Assembly (NCBI GenBank): GCA_031279395.1
Contig: JAITIO010000029.1
Coordinates: forward strand, 1-25,629
DNA: 25,629 bases
Reading direction: 5' to 3'
DNA from: Puniceicoccales bacterium
Lineage (GTDB): Bacteria > Verrucomicrobiota > Verrucomicrobiia > Opitutales > JAIRKQ01
In this document: positions 1-8,604 of the stretch, piece by piece
Position numbering within the stretch: the stretch's first letter is position 1
How the letters are laid out: each line of letters opens with the position of its first letter
Notes under the pieces: model-generated
Seen by the model: the letters and a program-made list of their open reading frames with translations, nothing else
What the model was told of the DNA's origin: nothing
Database searches by the model: none
Position numbers and translations under genes: made by a program

Positions 1-118
1 AAAGACTGGCGCCGCATCGCCACTCGCTACGACCGCTGTGCCCACTCTTTCTTCTCTGCCTTTTGTATTGCCTGCATCTTCCTCTTTGATTTGATCTTAT
101 GAGTCCTGAGCCTAGGGA
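1..118 (+). mobile_element. 3' end of an IS5-family (IS427-like) insertion sequence
   Basis: Bases 1-102 read as the last 33 codons of a transposase and end in TGA. The peptide begins KDWRRIATRYDRCAHSFFSA, which is the conserved C-terminus after the catalytic Glu in IS427-group DDE transposases. Just past the stop, bases 101-118 form the right terminal repeat. It matches the terminal repeat at 17401-17418 with one mismatch. The rest of the element lies outside the window to the left, so I cannot tell whether this copy is intact. No target-site duplication can be checked. Confidence 0.85.
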
Positions 119-159
119 AGGTGGTTGCGGATTTTTATCCAAAAAAAATGAAAATCGAA

Positions 160-187
160 TTGCAAATCCGTTAAAATTCAATAGGAT
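160..187 (+). promoter_or_regulatory. Possible promoter of the alpha/beta hydrolase gene
   Basis: A TTGCAA box at 160-165 and a TAGGAT box at 182-187 are separated by 16 bases. Transcription would start near 194, which fits an ATG start at 214 or 217 and argues against the TTG codon at 190. The -10 box is imperfect, so this is a prediction only. Confidence 0.3.
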
Positions 188-213
188 AGTTGCCCTTTTG
201 CGTGTTAAAAGGC

Positions 214-1119
214 ATGATGGAGCGCTCATTACCACCTTTTCTGAGAAAAATTTATCCGTTTCAACAGCATTACGTTAAATCAAGAAACGGGCCAAGGATG
301 CATTACGTTGAAGAAGGTTCTGGAGAGACGGTGTTGTTTTTGCATGGGCACCCAATGTGGTCATTTTTTTTTAGAAATTTGATACTTTTACTACGTTCAG
401 ATTTTAGATGCATAGCGATTGACCATATTGGGTATGGATTGTCCGATAAACCGAAAAGTTATATATATGATATCAAAACGCACATAGAAGATGCCATTTG
501 TTTTGCCGAAGTAAAACAGTTTAAAAAATTCCATATCGTCGCACAAGATTTCGGAGTTGTAATAGCTTTAGCCATGGCGGAACGTTGGCCCGAGAGAATC
601 AGTAGCATGTCCCTGCTAAATTCCGCTGTTTTTGTCCTACCAAAGCTGCCTGCCGTTATTTTACTTTTTAAGTTTCCACTTTTTACATTCTTATGTTCAA
701 GGCTTTTTAATTTGTTCACGCGGGTTTGCTTACACCTGGGGACATTTTCCATACTCGATGGAGACGTTGTCGACGGTTTCCTATGGCCCTACAGAAAATT
801 TTCTAACCGTGTGGCTATTGCTGCCGGGATAGATGATATTCCATGGTTACCCGACCATCCATCCTTGGAAACCTTGAACACGATAGGAGAAAAAGCATTT
901 ATTTTGTGTAACAAAAAGATCAAATTTTTTTGGGCAGATGATGATTTTCGCTACAAATTCGATGTGCTAAAAGCTTGGAGAAAAGTGCTACCAAATGCTC
1001 ACTATAAACGCTATCAAACGGCTGGACATCTTCTATTGGAAGATTCAAGCGAAGCTATAAGGGACATCAGGACATTCGTTTATGGTGCACGAAATATCGA
1101 AAAACACCTATTCAAATAA
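214..1119 (+). CDS. Alpha/beta hydrolase, haloalkane dehalogenase / OleB-like
   Basis: This is an alpha/beta-hydrolase of about 301 residues. Visible landmarks are the oxyanion stretch HGHP (residues 44-47), the strand-turn IDHIGYGLSDKP (69-80), a nucleophile elbow VAQDFG with Asp112, and the late His272 in AGHLLLED. An Asp nucleophile after Gln is typical of haloalkane dehalogenases and of OleB beta-lactone decarboxylases, and the DHIGYGLSDKP and LLNSAVF stretches look OleB-like. Two usual positions differ: the Asn of HGNP is His, and the Trp after the nucleophile is Phe, so halide binding is doubtful. No oleA, oleC or oleD lies nearby, so the substrate is unknown. The frame opens at TTG 190. 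I prefer ATG 214 (or 217), which follows AAAAGG. The gene faces mnmA convergently. Confidence 0.8.
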   Translation: MMERSLPPFLRKIYPFQQHYVKSRNGPRMHYVEEGSGETVLFLHGHPMWSFFFRNLILLLRSDFRCIAIDHIGYGLSDKPKSYIYDIKTHIEDAICFAEVKQFKKFHIVAQDFGVVIALAMAERWPERISSMSLLNSAVFVLPKLPAVILLFKFPLFTFLCSRLFNLFTRVCLHLGTFSILDGDVVDGFLWPYRKFSNRVAIAAGIDDIPWLPDHPSLETLNTIGEKAFILCNKKIKFFWADDDFRYKFDVLKAWRKVLPNAHYKRYQTAGHLLLEDSSEAIRDIRTFVYGARNIEKHLFK

Positions 1120-1175
1120 AGCACCAAAGCTCCATAATTTCCGAAACAACTATAAAAATATAATTATAAAAATTT

Positions 1176-2258
1176 TCAATCAAAAATACCACCGCCGAGC
1201 AAGGTTTCATCCCGGTAAAATGCTATGATCTGTCCACTTGCTATTGCCCGTTGAGGTTGTTCAAAAATGACACGGGCCGTGGTTGTTCCCGTTTGAAAAA
1301 TTTCAATCTTCTGGGCAGGATCTCGGTATCGCGGGCGAGCTAGCAGGTTTTTACAGTCTCCAAATTTTTTATTTGTAAAGCTTAGACCATGGATAAGAAA
1401 TTCATCCCTAAATAGAGATTTCGACGTTGATCGTTCAATTTCTACGACCAATTGATTTTTCGCAAGATCTTTACCAACGACGACGTAGTAGGAAAAATCA
1501 AGGTTTGATGGAACATTGATGCCATGCCTCTGGCCCATGGTAAACCGAAATAAACCCCTATGTTTCCCAATAATTTCGCCCTGGGTATTGACTATATCGC
1601 CGGGCTGATCTTGTATGTAGTGGGATAGAAAATCTTGAATCTTCACCTTGCCCAAAAAACAGATTCCCTGGCTATCTTTTTTTTTACAATTTGGCAGGTT
1701 TGCCTTTTCCGCAATTTTGCGAACTTCAGGTTTTGTCAATTCCCCTATCGGAAATAGTGTGTCTCGTATTTGTTCCTGAGAAAGCATAGCAAGAAAGTAT
1801 GACTGATCTTTGTTTTTATCAACTCCTTCCAAAATGTCAACGGTATCGTCTTCATTTGCCACTACCCTACAATAGTGTCCGGTTGCAAATTTTTCAAAAC
1901 CATGGGCACGGGCATATCGTTTTAACACGCCGAATTTCACCCATGCATTGCATAGGACATCTGGATTGGGCGTAATCCCATTGCGATAGCCATTCACTAG
2001 TTCTTCCATTACCAATGTTCGATATTGCGATATCATGTTGATAACTTCAAATGTTACGTCGAGTTTTTCGCAAACACCTTTCGCATCATTCAAATCCGTT
2101 TTCCACGGACAGTCCCCAATCGGGTTCTCCGAATCTTCGGCATTCCACGTACGCATAAAAATACCGTGCACTTGATAGCCAGCATCTTTCAATCGCAGCA
2201 CAGATACCGCACTATCAACGCCACCAGACATCGCCACTGCTACTTTAGGCCGCAACAT
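1176..2258 (-). CDS. mnmA: tRNA-specific 2-thiouridylase MnmA
   Basis: MnmA activates U34 of the Lys, Glu and Gln tRNAs with ATP and inserts sulfur at position 2, using sulfur relayed from cysteine desulfurases. The 360-residue length is normal. The ATP-pyrophosphatase P-loop SGGVDS is at residues 11-16. The catalytic Cys103 lies in PNPDVLCNAWVKF and the second Cys200 in SQGICFLG. Residue 105 is Ala and 106 is Trp where Lys-Glu is common, a minor change beside the nucleophile. The start codon lies 19 bases inside the 3' end of secA, so the two genes are probably co-transcribed and translationally coupled, with mnmA second. Identification is firm. Confidence 0.97.
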   Translation of the reverse strand: MLRPKVAVAMSGGVDSAVSVLRLKDAGYQVHGIFMRTWNAEDSENPIGDCPWKTDLNDAKGVCEKLDVTFEVINMISQYRTLVMEELVNGYRNGITPNPDVLCNAWVKFGVLKRYARAHGFEKFATGHYCRVVANEDDTVDILEGVDKNKDQSYFLAMLSQEQIRDTLFPIGELTKPEVRKIAEKANLPNCKKKDSQGICFLGKVKIQDFLSHYIQDQPGDIVNTQGEIIGKHRGLFRFTMGQRHGINVPSNLDFSYYVVVGKDLAKNQLVVEIERSTSKSLFRDEFLIHGLSFTNKKFGDCKNLLARPRYRDPAQKIEIFQTGTTTARVIFEQPQRAIASGQIIAFYRDETLLGGGIFD

Positions 2259-5176
2259 TTTTTATACTTTTTCCCACTTCCACAGGGACAAGGATCATTT
2301 CTGCTGACTTTAGGTAGTGAAGTTGATTTAATGGTTACCCTAGGAGTATTGCCTTGTTGCCGTTGCTGTTCGTCATTTACACTTTCCAAAGTGCCGCCAG
2401 ACATCACAAGATGCTTGCGCAATTCATAGACCATCCTATTGAATGCTTTGGCACTTCCCGCCGATCGAAATAGTTGAGAACAGACATCTGAATTTATCTG
2501 TTTCAACATTGTGCCAAAGTATTCGAATGCTTCCGTGCGATATTCATTTATTGGGTCCCGTTGGCCATATCCGCGAAGTCCAACGCTGTTCCGCAAGGCA
2601 TCCATTTCCGTCAGATGTTTTTGCCAATTACTATCAATTGCATGAATCAAAATCACCCTTTCGATAAATTTTAGAGATTCCGGATCATCGGTGGATTGTT
2701 TTATTTCGTAGGCATCTTTTATTTTAGATAAAATTAACTCACAGATTGCATCCCGAGATTTATTTGCCAGATCGGATACTTTCAAATTTAAAGGGAAGTT
2801 AATATTTATCCAAGACAATAGTGTTTTAATGCTGTCTTCGTCCTCTTTGTTCTCCGAAGTGTCATCCGATAATTGTTCCAGTCTGGATTCCAATTCATTG
2901 CGAATGATGCTAAAAATAACGTTTTGAACATTATTTTCAATTAGGGAATCGTTCCTGAGAGAATAGATAATTTTTCTTTGCTGGTTAAGGACATCGTCGT
3001 ACTGTAACAAATGTTTTCTAATGGAATAGTAGTGTTGTTCGACCCTTTTCTGGGCCGTTTCAATGGAACGGTTTAATAGCGGATGAGCGAGCACTTCCCC
3101 TTCCTTGAATGTATTCTGCAGTAGCCGCGCTATCGGACCTGCCGAGGCAAAAATTCGCATCAAAGAATCTTCCAGGGAAACAAAAAATTTCGAACATCCG
3201 GGGTCCCCCTGACGAGCACATCTGCCACGCAACTGCCGATCGACTCGCCTGGATTCATGCCTCTCCGTACCGATCACAAACAATCCTCCCAACTCTGGGA
3301 CACTATCCCCCAACTTGATGTCCGTACCACGTCCTGCCATGTTAGTTGCAATCGTAACGGCTCCTTTTTGGCCAGCTTGGGCAATGATTTCCGCCTCCTG
3401 TTGGTGATATTTGGCGTTTAAAACTTTATGACTTATCATCTCCCGCTTCAGCATCTTGCTCAACAATTCCGAAGCTTCGACGGATGTCGTACCTACTAAA
3501 ACAGGCTGTCCCTTTTGGTTGGCTGCTTTAATTTCCTCGACCACTGCATTGTATTTTTCTCGACGAGTTTTATAGATTTCGTCGTTTAAATCAACGCGGA
3601 TACACTTTTTATGCGGTGGAATCACCACGACGGATCGACGGTAAATGTCGTTAAATTCCTGGGCTTCCGTTTCAGCGGTACCCGTCATGCCAGCCAATTT
3701 TTCATACATTCTAAAGTAATTTTGCATCGTAATGGTAGCGTATGTTCGCGACTCTCTCTCAATCTTTACGCTTTCCTTGGCCTCGATGGCTTGGTGTAAG
3801 CCATCGCTCCAACGACGTCCCGGCATGGCTCGACCGGTATTCTCATCGATTATAACAACCTTGCTATCCAAGATGGCATATTGTTCATCTTTGTTGTACA
3901 AAGAATATGCCCGCAAAAGTTGGGTCAGGCAGTGAATTTTGATACTTTTCTGGGAAAATTCTTCCTCAGCCTGGCGTTTCTTTTTTACTTTTTGGTCCGG
4001 TGATAGGGAATCATCCACGTCGATGGCGGAAAATATGGATGGCAGGTCTGGCAAGATAAACGCATTTTCATCATCGCTCAAAGTGGTGCGTCCAAGTTCT
4101 GTTAAATCCGACTGATTATCCTTTTCATCCAGGCAATAATACAGCTCTTCCTTGACTTGATATTTTTCGCTTTTGAGCAATTCGGAATTCATTTCGAGGT
4201 CGAACTTGTCGAAATTTTTTCGATAGGTTCCGTTTTCCATGAGGCGTAAAAATTGCTTATTTTTTGGCATTCCAAGCTTTACCTGCCAAAGTTTTTTGTA
4301 GGCATCGCGATTGTAATCTGTTCTGCTATCATCCAGCATGACTTTGGCCTCCGATGCTAGACGATTACATAATTTTTGCTGTGACTCAACCAAATAGGTG
4401 ACCGACGGTTTCAACTCCACATAGGGCGCATTTCCTTCATCTTTGGGGGCTGCCCCTGAAATTATCAGGGGAGTTCGCGCTTCATCTATTAGGATGGAAT
4501 CCACCTCATCGACGATGCAGTAATAATGTTTTCGTTGAACTTGCTCCTCCAGGGAAGTCGCCATGCCATTGTCGCGCAAATAATCAAATCCGAATTCCGA
4601 TGCCGTTCCATAGGTTATGTTACAACCGTATGCCCCTTGACGCTCTTCGGTTTCCATCTCATTTTGCAAACACCCAACCGTTATGCCCAAGAGTTTATAG
4701 AGATAACCCATCCATTCCGCATCTCGGCGGGCAAGGTAATCATTGACCGTGACCAACTGGCAATTCTTCCCAGTGAGAGCGTTTAAATACAGGGGCAATG
4801 TTGCAACCAACGTTTTTCCTTCCCCCGTTGCCATTTCACAAATTTTTCCCTGGTGTAGGGCAATCCCTCCCAGTAGTTGCACATCATAGTGTACCATATT
4901 CCAAATTAATTTATGGCCACACACTTCGATTTCTTTCCCGCATAGGCGGCAGGCCGCATTTTTTACCAATGCGAATGCCTCCGGTAAAATGTCATCGAGA
5001 GATTCTCCTCCTTCCACTCTTCGCTTCAGTTCTTCCGATTTCGTAGCAACGACATCATCGGATAACAATTTATATGATTCCTCCAGTCCATTGATTTTTT
5101 CTATTATCGGTTGACATTTTTTGATGAATTTTTTATGGGTATGCCCAGCAAACAATCTGAAAAATCTTCCAATCAT
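2240..5176 (-). CDS. secA: Preprotein translocase ATPase SecA
   Basis: SecA is the motor ATPase that drives unfolded preproteins through SecYEG. At 978 residues it is longer than the E. coli protein (901). The Walker A motif MATGEGKT is at 115-122 and the DEVD box at 223-226. The C-terminal zinc finger is NDPCPCGSGKKYKKCCG, with Cys963, 965, 974 and 975, and serves SecB or ribosome contact. The extra length lies mainly after the ISGAAP stretch, roughly residues 245-400, within the preprotein cross-linking domain. From general knowledge, PVC and Bacteroidetes SecA proteins carry such insertions. The gene is divergent from the small ORF at 5337 and overlaps mnmA at its 3' end. AAGGAA lies about 11 bases before the ATG. 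Confidence 0.98.
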   Translation of the reverse strand: MIGRFFRLFAGHTHKKFIKKCQPIIEKINGLEESYKLLSDDVVATKSEELKRRVEGGESLDDILPEAFALVKNAACRLCGKEIEVCGHKLIWNMVHYDVQLLGGIALHQGKICEMATGEGKTLVATLPLYLNALTGKNCQLVTVNDYLARRDAEWMGYLYKLLGITVGCLQNEMETEERQGAYGCNITYGTASEFGFDYLRDNGMATSLEEQVQRKHYYCIVDEVDSILIDEARTPLIISGAAPKDEGNAPYVELKPSVTYLVESQQKLCNRLASEAKVMLDDSRTDYNRDAYKKLWQVKLGMPKNKQFLRLMENGTYRKNFDKFDLEMNSELLKSEKYQVKEELYYCLDEKDNQSDLTELGRTTLSDDENAFILPDLPSIFSAIDVDDSLSPDQKVKKKRQAEEEFSQKSIKIHCLTQLLRAYSLYNKDEQYAILDSKVVIIDENTGRAMPGRRWSDGLHQAIEAKESVKIERESRTYATITMQNYFRMYEKLAGMTGTAETEAQEFNDIYRRSVVVIPPHKKCIRVDLNDEIYKTRREKYNAVVEEIKAANQKGQPVLVGTTSVEASELLSKMLKREMISHKVLNAKYHQQEAEIIAQAGQKGAVTIATNMAGRGTDIKLGDSVPELGGLFVIGTERHESRRVDRQLRGRCARQGDPGCSKFFVSLEDSLMRIFASAGPIARLLQNTFKEGEVLAHPLLNRSIETAQKRVEQHYYSIRKHLLQYDDVLNQQRKIIYSLRNDSLIENNVQNVIFSIIRNELESRLEQLSDDTSENKEDEDSIKTLLSWININFPLNLKVSDLANKSRDAICELILSKIKDAYEIKQSTDDPESLKFIERVILIHAIDSNWQKHLTEMDALRNSVGLRGYGQRDPINEYRTEAFEYFGTMLKQINSDVCSQLFRSAGSAKAFNRMVYELRKHLVMSGGTLESVNDEQQRQQGNTPRVTIKSTSLPKVSRNDPCPCGSGKKYKKCCGLK

Positions 5177-5205
5177 CGTTTATCAATTCCTTGAGCCCAT
5201 AGGTT

Positions 5206-5234
5206 TAAATACAATTCATCAAACGTCGAATCAA
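5206..5234 (-). promoter_or_regulatory. Possible promoter of secA-mnmA
   Basis: On the minus strand TTGATT (5234-5229) is followed, after 17 bases, by TATTTA (5211-5206). This is an acceptable sigma-70-like pair about 30 bases upstream of the secA ATG. It is a prediction from spacing and base match only. Confidence 0.35.
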
Positions 5235-5336
5235 TAATTAAAAAAAATAGACCCTGGCCATTTGAAATTCATTTTGAGGTTTGACAAAGGCAAACATTTT
5301 ACAAAAATTGTCCCAACATGTACCAGAGGAAAACAA

Positions 5337-5669
5337 ATGAATAAGGTCTTCGATCTTTACAGTGAAGCTTTTTCTAATAAAATTTCCAAAATTGAGTTAA
5401 AGAAGAAAGTAAAAGAGTACATTGCCAATTTGGATATTGCAATAAAATATTTAAAATCGGTCGATGCTGAAAAATTTATTGATGGACTGTTAAAAAATTT
5501 TCCAATAGCGGCTAAAAAAGCATATGAGGAAGAGAAAATTTCCGAAGAAAATGTTGAAGCCGTTAGAAAAATGTCAATTGCTTGGCCCAGCGAATTATCA
5601 CAGGCAATGTATGATATGAATCGAAAGATGCTGGACTATTGTAAGCAGTTGAAAAAAAAGAAAGAATAG
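5337..5669 (+). CDS. Small lysine-rich helical protein, unknown function
   Basis: This encodes about 110 residues beginning MNKVFDLYSEAF. The ATG at 5337 is preceded by AGAGGA at good spacing. The frame also runs upstream to an ATG at 5262, but that extension has no ribosome binding site and looks non-coding. The protein is soluble and charged, and predicted mostly helical from its Leu/Ile/Lys/Glu pattern, with a Lys-rich tail. It has no signal peptide or membrane segment. I do not recognise the family. It stands alone between divergent secA and convergent lpxK and ends inside a strong hairpin, which suggests a separately transcribed gene. Confidence 0.7.
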   Translation: MNKVFDLYSEAFSNKISKIELKKKVKEYIANLDIAIKYLKSVDAEKFIDGLLKNFPIAAKKAYEEEKISEENVEAVRKMSIAWPSELSQAMYDMNRKMLDYCKQLKKKKE

Positions 5670-5679
5670 GCTTTCTTTT
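5656..5679 (+). terminator. Hairpin overlapping the stop codon of the small helical protein gene
   Basis: AAAAGAAAG (5656-5664) and CTTTCTTTT (5671-5679) are perfect 9-base inverted repeats with a 6-base loop. The loop holds the TAG stop codon. The stem is AT-rich with its own T tract, so it may end transcription of the small gene. It may also act on read-through from lpxK on the other strand. Confidence 0.45.
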
Positions 5680-5711
5680 GGATTATTTCCACAAGTTTAG
5701 TTTTTACGAAT

Positions 5712-6923
5712 TCAAGAGGCCATATCAAATTTAGAAATAGCTTCTTCAAATATTTCTTCACCGGAAACGATCTCTATGTCCATTTTTAAAAAATAGGACG
5801 GGATCGGAAATGCAAAATCCTTCGGAATCCTGACCGCATCCTTTTCCGTTGTAATTGCCAACCTAGCTTCCCTAGTACATGCGATGTTAAAAATATTTTC
5901 CAATTCATTTTTGGAAAACCTGTGGTGGTCTACGAACCGTTTTTTGTAAACAATTTCAGCTCCATTTTGTAATAGAAAACTTTCAAAACCATCGGGAGAC
6001 GCAATTCCGCTAAATACCATTATTTTTTCCCCTTCAATAACGTTAATCGGTTTTACTTCGCTATCATGTATGGTTGATAAACTTCTCGAAAAGTGAGCAC
6101 ATTCGATAATTTTGGCATTCGGGTTGTATAATTTTATCATATCCATGATGGAATCATTGAAAACATTGTTCGACTTTGTTAAAAGAACATAGGAAGCTCG
6201 CTTGATTTGGGAAATTGGTTCCCGTAGAATTCCACGGGGTAACAAATATTTATTGCCAAATGGATTGGTCTTGTCGATTAGCAAAAGGTTCACATGGCCT
6301 CGCAATGGAAAATACTGAAAACCATCGTCTAAAATTATTATGTCGACCCCGAATTTATTAATTGCATAGTGCCCTGCCTTGACACGGTCCTTATCTACGA
6401 TGACAGCAACTCCCGGCAGATTTTTGGCCAACATGAATGGTTCATCCCCCGCTACCTCCGAATCCAATAGTACCGATTTCCCATTGCTTACAACCTTGGG
6501 TGGTGGTTCATCGCGGTGGGTCATCCAGCGTACAAATGTTCTCCATTTGGGTTCGCTTTTACTCTTATATCCGCGGCTAAGAATTGCCACTTTTCTTCCT
6601 CGTTCATGTAATTCACGGGCAATTTTTTCCACGACTGGAGTCTTTCCTGTTCCTCCCACCGTCAAATTTCCGACAACTATGACTGGACATCCCAGAACAT
6701 CCGATGTGAAAATTCTTTTTGCATATAAAAGATGCCTCAACTTTACAATCAGTGTAAACAAAAATGATAATGGTAGCAGTATTAGAGCGACACACGTAAT
6801 TCCCAATGATTTTTTTCTGTCGTATAGCACATCCGTTGCGAATATTTCCACATGGTTCATTAACCTATGAAATTTTCTCAAAAACTTTTTATAAAAATAG
6901 CGGACTCTTCTCAATATTCGCAT
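5712..6923 (-). CDS. lpxK: Tetraacyldisaccharide 4'-kinase LpxK
   Basis: LpxK phosphorylates the 4' position of the lipid A disaccharide on the inner face of the cytoplasmic membrane. The P-loop region GNLTVGGTGKTP is at residues 85-96, followed by LSRGYKS. The family motif DDGFQ is at 199-203. A hydrophobic N-terminal segment at about 39-60 fits the usual membrane anchor. The frame starts at 6923, 35 bases inside folA. A second ATG at 6860 (MNHVEIFATDVL) has AGG five bases upstream and matches the usual start of the family better, so the first 21 basic residues may not be translated. It is the last gene of the thyA-folA-lpxK operon. It implies an LPS-bearing outer membrane. Confidence 0.95.
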   Translation of the reverse strand: MRILRRVRYFYKKFLRKFHRLMNHVEIFATDVLYDRKKSLGITCVALILLPLSFLFTLIVKLRHLLYAKRIFTSDVLGCPVIVVGNLTVGGTGKTPVVEKIARELHERGRKVAILSRGYKSKSEPKWRTFVRWMTHRDEPPPKVVSNGKSVLLDSEVAGDEPFMLAKNLPGVAVIVDKDRVKAGHYAINKFGVDIIILDDGFQYFPLRGHVNLLLIDKTNPFGNKYLLPRGILREPISQIKRASYVLLTKSNNVFNDSIMDMIKLYNPNAKIIECAHFSRSLSTIHDSEVKPINVIEGEKIMVFSGIASPDGFESFLLQNGAEIVYKKRFVDHHRFSKNELENIFNIACTREARLAITTEKDAVRIPKDFAFPIPSYFLKMDIEIVSGEEIFEEAISKFDMAS

Positions 6924-7431
6924 ATCGTTTATTTACATAATGGTCGACTTTGAACGTCGAGCAAGTTAAAATTGTTTTATTTATTACAAATATGTCTCCA
7001 AAGGGAAGCATTTTTGTATCGCCATCAAATTTTCCAAAAACCGTACTCAAATATAATTCGCGGCATGCCGGAAACAACATTTCATAGATCATTGCGCCAC
7101 CACATACCCAAAGAGAGCCTTTAATGTCAAGCTCCAGCAGTTGATCTAACTTTTGGATCGTAGTAACAGTGTCTTTGTACCAAGCCGCATTCTTTGTCAT
7201 TACAATATTACGTCGATTCGGAAGGGGATGGCCGATGGACTCAAAGGTTTTACGCCCCATTAGCACCGATGCATTTTGTGTCATTTTACGGAAAAATGCC
7301 ATTTCTTCTGGAACATTCCAAGGAATGGAATTGTTGTTCCCGATTATACCATTGGCTGCCATCGCCGCAATCGCCCGAATGTCTAATTTTTGCAATAGAA
7401 TATCATACAGATCTGTCGACATATTCATCAT
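6889..7431 (-). CDS. folA: Dihydrofolate reductase
   Basis: FolA reduces dihydrofolate to tetrahydrofolate with NADPH, recycling the dihydrofolate that ThyA makes. The 180-residue protein shows SIPW (residues 35-38) and an acidic catalytic residue at 43, in WNVPEEMAFF. It also has the NADPH-binding stretches MGRKTFESIG (58-67) and CGGAMIYE (110-117). Its ATG overlaps the thyA stop as ATGA, which suggests coupled translation. A second ATG follows at once and another two codons later, so the exact start is open. The N-terminus carries about 16 residues ahead of the usual first strand. Confidence 0.96.
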   Translation of the reverse strand: MMNMSTDLYDILLQKLDIRAIAAMAANGIIGNNNSIPWNVPEEMAFFRKMTQNASVLMGRKTFESIGHPLPNRRNIVMTKNAAWYKDTVTTIQKLDQLLELDIKGSLWVCGGAMIYEMLFPACRELYLSTVFGKFDGDTKMLPFGDIFVINKTILTCSTFKVDHYVNKRYANIEKSPLFL

Positions 7432-8225
7432 ACTGCGATGGGTGCTTTTATGGCTGGACCATGTTCATAGCCGACGATTTCGAAGTCTTCATATTTGAAA
7501 TCGTCGATGGAAAAAACTTGTCGATTTAATTTTAAAGTTGGTAGGGGTAGCGGTTTGTGGGACAGCTGCTCTTTTACCTGTTCCACATGGTTGGTATAAA
7601 TATGCAAATCTCCAAACGTATGCACAAATTCTTTCGGATAAAGATTACAGACATGGGCAACCATTATGGTTAAAAGGGAATAGGAGGAAATGTTAAAAGG
7701 CACCCCCAGGAACATATCAGCACTTCGCTGGTATAGTTGGCAACTCAGCCCCCCATTGGATGATACGTGAAATTGAAAAAATGCATGGCATGGAGGGAGG
7801 GCCATTTTATCTATTTCTCCTGGATTCCAAGCCGATACAATGTGTCTACGGTTAAACGGATCTTTTTTGATTTGTCCTATGACATTGGCCAGTTGGTCTA
7901 TCACTCGACCATCCGAAGCTTGCCATGTTCTCCACTGGGCACCATAAACGCGCCCTAGATTTCCGTTTTCATCGGCCCATTCGTTCCAGATTTTTATACC
8001 ATTGTCCTGCAAATATTTGACGTTAGTATTCCCACTGATAAACCACAAAAGCTCGTGGATTACTGCTTTCAAATTTACGAACTTTGTCGTAATAACGGGG
8101 AAAGTATTTGTCAGATCAAATCGCAGTTGAGCTCCGAATAACCCAATGGTCCCAACTCCCGTCCTATCATTCCGTTTTTCTCCATTAGTTAATACTTCAT
8201 TCAAAATCTCGAGGTAATTTTTCAT
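7428..8225 (-). CDS. thyA: Thymidylate synthase ThyA
   Basis: ThyA methylates dUMP to dTMP using methylene-tetrahydrofolate and releases dihydrofolate. The protein is 265 residues, close to the E. coli length of 264. The phosphate-binding Arg lies in RNDRTGVGT (residues 18-26). The catalytic Cys146 lies in LPPCHAFFQF. The dUMP-binding stretch QRSADMFLGVPFN follows (166-178). It is the first gene of the operon with folA and lpxK. The upstream gap is short, and I see no convincing promoter within about 95 bases. Confidence 0.98.
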   Translation of the reverse strand: MKNYLEILNEVLTNGEKRNDRTGVGTIGLFGAQLRFDLTNTFPVITTKFVNLKAVIHELLWFISGNTNVKYLQDNGIKIWNEWADENGNLGRVYGAQWRTWQASDGRVIDQLANVIGQIKKDPFNRRHIVSAWNPGEIDKMALPPCHAFFQFHVSSNGGLSCQLYQRSADMFLGVPFNISSYSLLTIMVAHVCNLYPKEFVHTFGDLHIYTNHVEQVKEQLSHKPLPLPTLKLNRQVFSIDDFKYEDFEIVGYEHGPAIKAPIAV

Positions 8226-8251
8226 AGAAATGAAAACTACCTAAGATATTT

Positions 8252-8344
8252 CTAGTGAATTCCCAATGCTTTTTTTATCTCTTCGCATTTATGCCGGTAG
8301 TAAGCTCTTTTTTGCCAAATGTTAATTTGAAAAGAATAACGCAC
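8252..8344 (-). other. 30-codon overlapping frame after the small secreted ORF
   Basis: A GTG-opened frame of 30 codons overlaps the end of the 8322-8522 ORF in another frame and ends at TAG. Its peptide contains QKRAYYRHKCEEIKKALGIH, which looks more protein-like than chance. It could be the original C-terminus of the upstream ORF after a frameshift, or a fortuitous frame. I recognise no family. Confidence 0.2.
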
Positions 8345-8522
8345 CTATATCTGCCGAGAGGATCACGGGAATAACATCGTCAGTTTTTTCACCGTAAGCT
8401 ACATTTTGCGTTTCGACGAAGGAAGGTATATCCTCAACCGCTATTACCCCCGTGGGGCAAATTAGCAACAGCAGGGTACACAATATGCTCACATAGCCAG
8501 TCTTAATCTTTTTACATTTCAT
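8322..8522 (-). CDS. Small putative secreted protein, unknown function
   Basis: This ORF gives 66 residues. It starts with a charged KCKKIK stretch and a hydrophobic core (about residues 10-27, VSILCTLLLLICPTGVIA), a plausible Sec signal peptide with cleavage near A28. About 38 mature residues remain, acidic and without Cys. There is no strong ribosome binding site before the ATG. A protein-like frame continues just past its end in another phase (8252-8344), so it may be a frameshifted remnant of a longer gene. I recognise no family. Confidence 0.45.
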   Translation of the reverse strand: MKCKKIKTGYVSILCTLLLLICPTGVIAVEDIPSFVETQNVAYGEKTDDVIPVILSADIGALFFSN

Positions 8523-8604
8523 ATATTATGAAAATGCAAATTACATGAATTATTTATTAAGTCAAGGTGCGATCAATGATTTTTTGCCAGTGTTGTGTGA
8601 AATT

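Noticed and set aside
2025..2429. 134-codon plus-strand frame across the secA/mnmA junction
   Set aside because: It is antisense to two firmly identified genes and rich in Cys, Arg and Phe, typical of a shadow frame.
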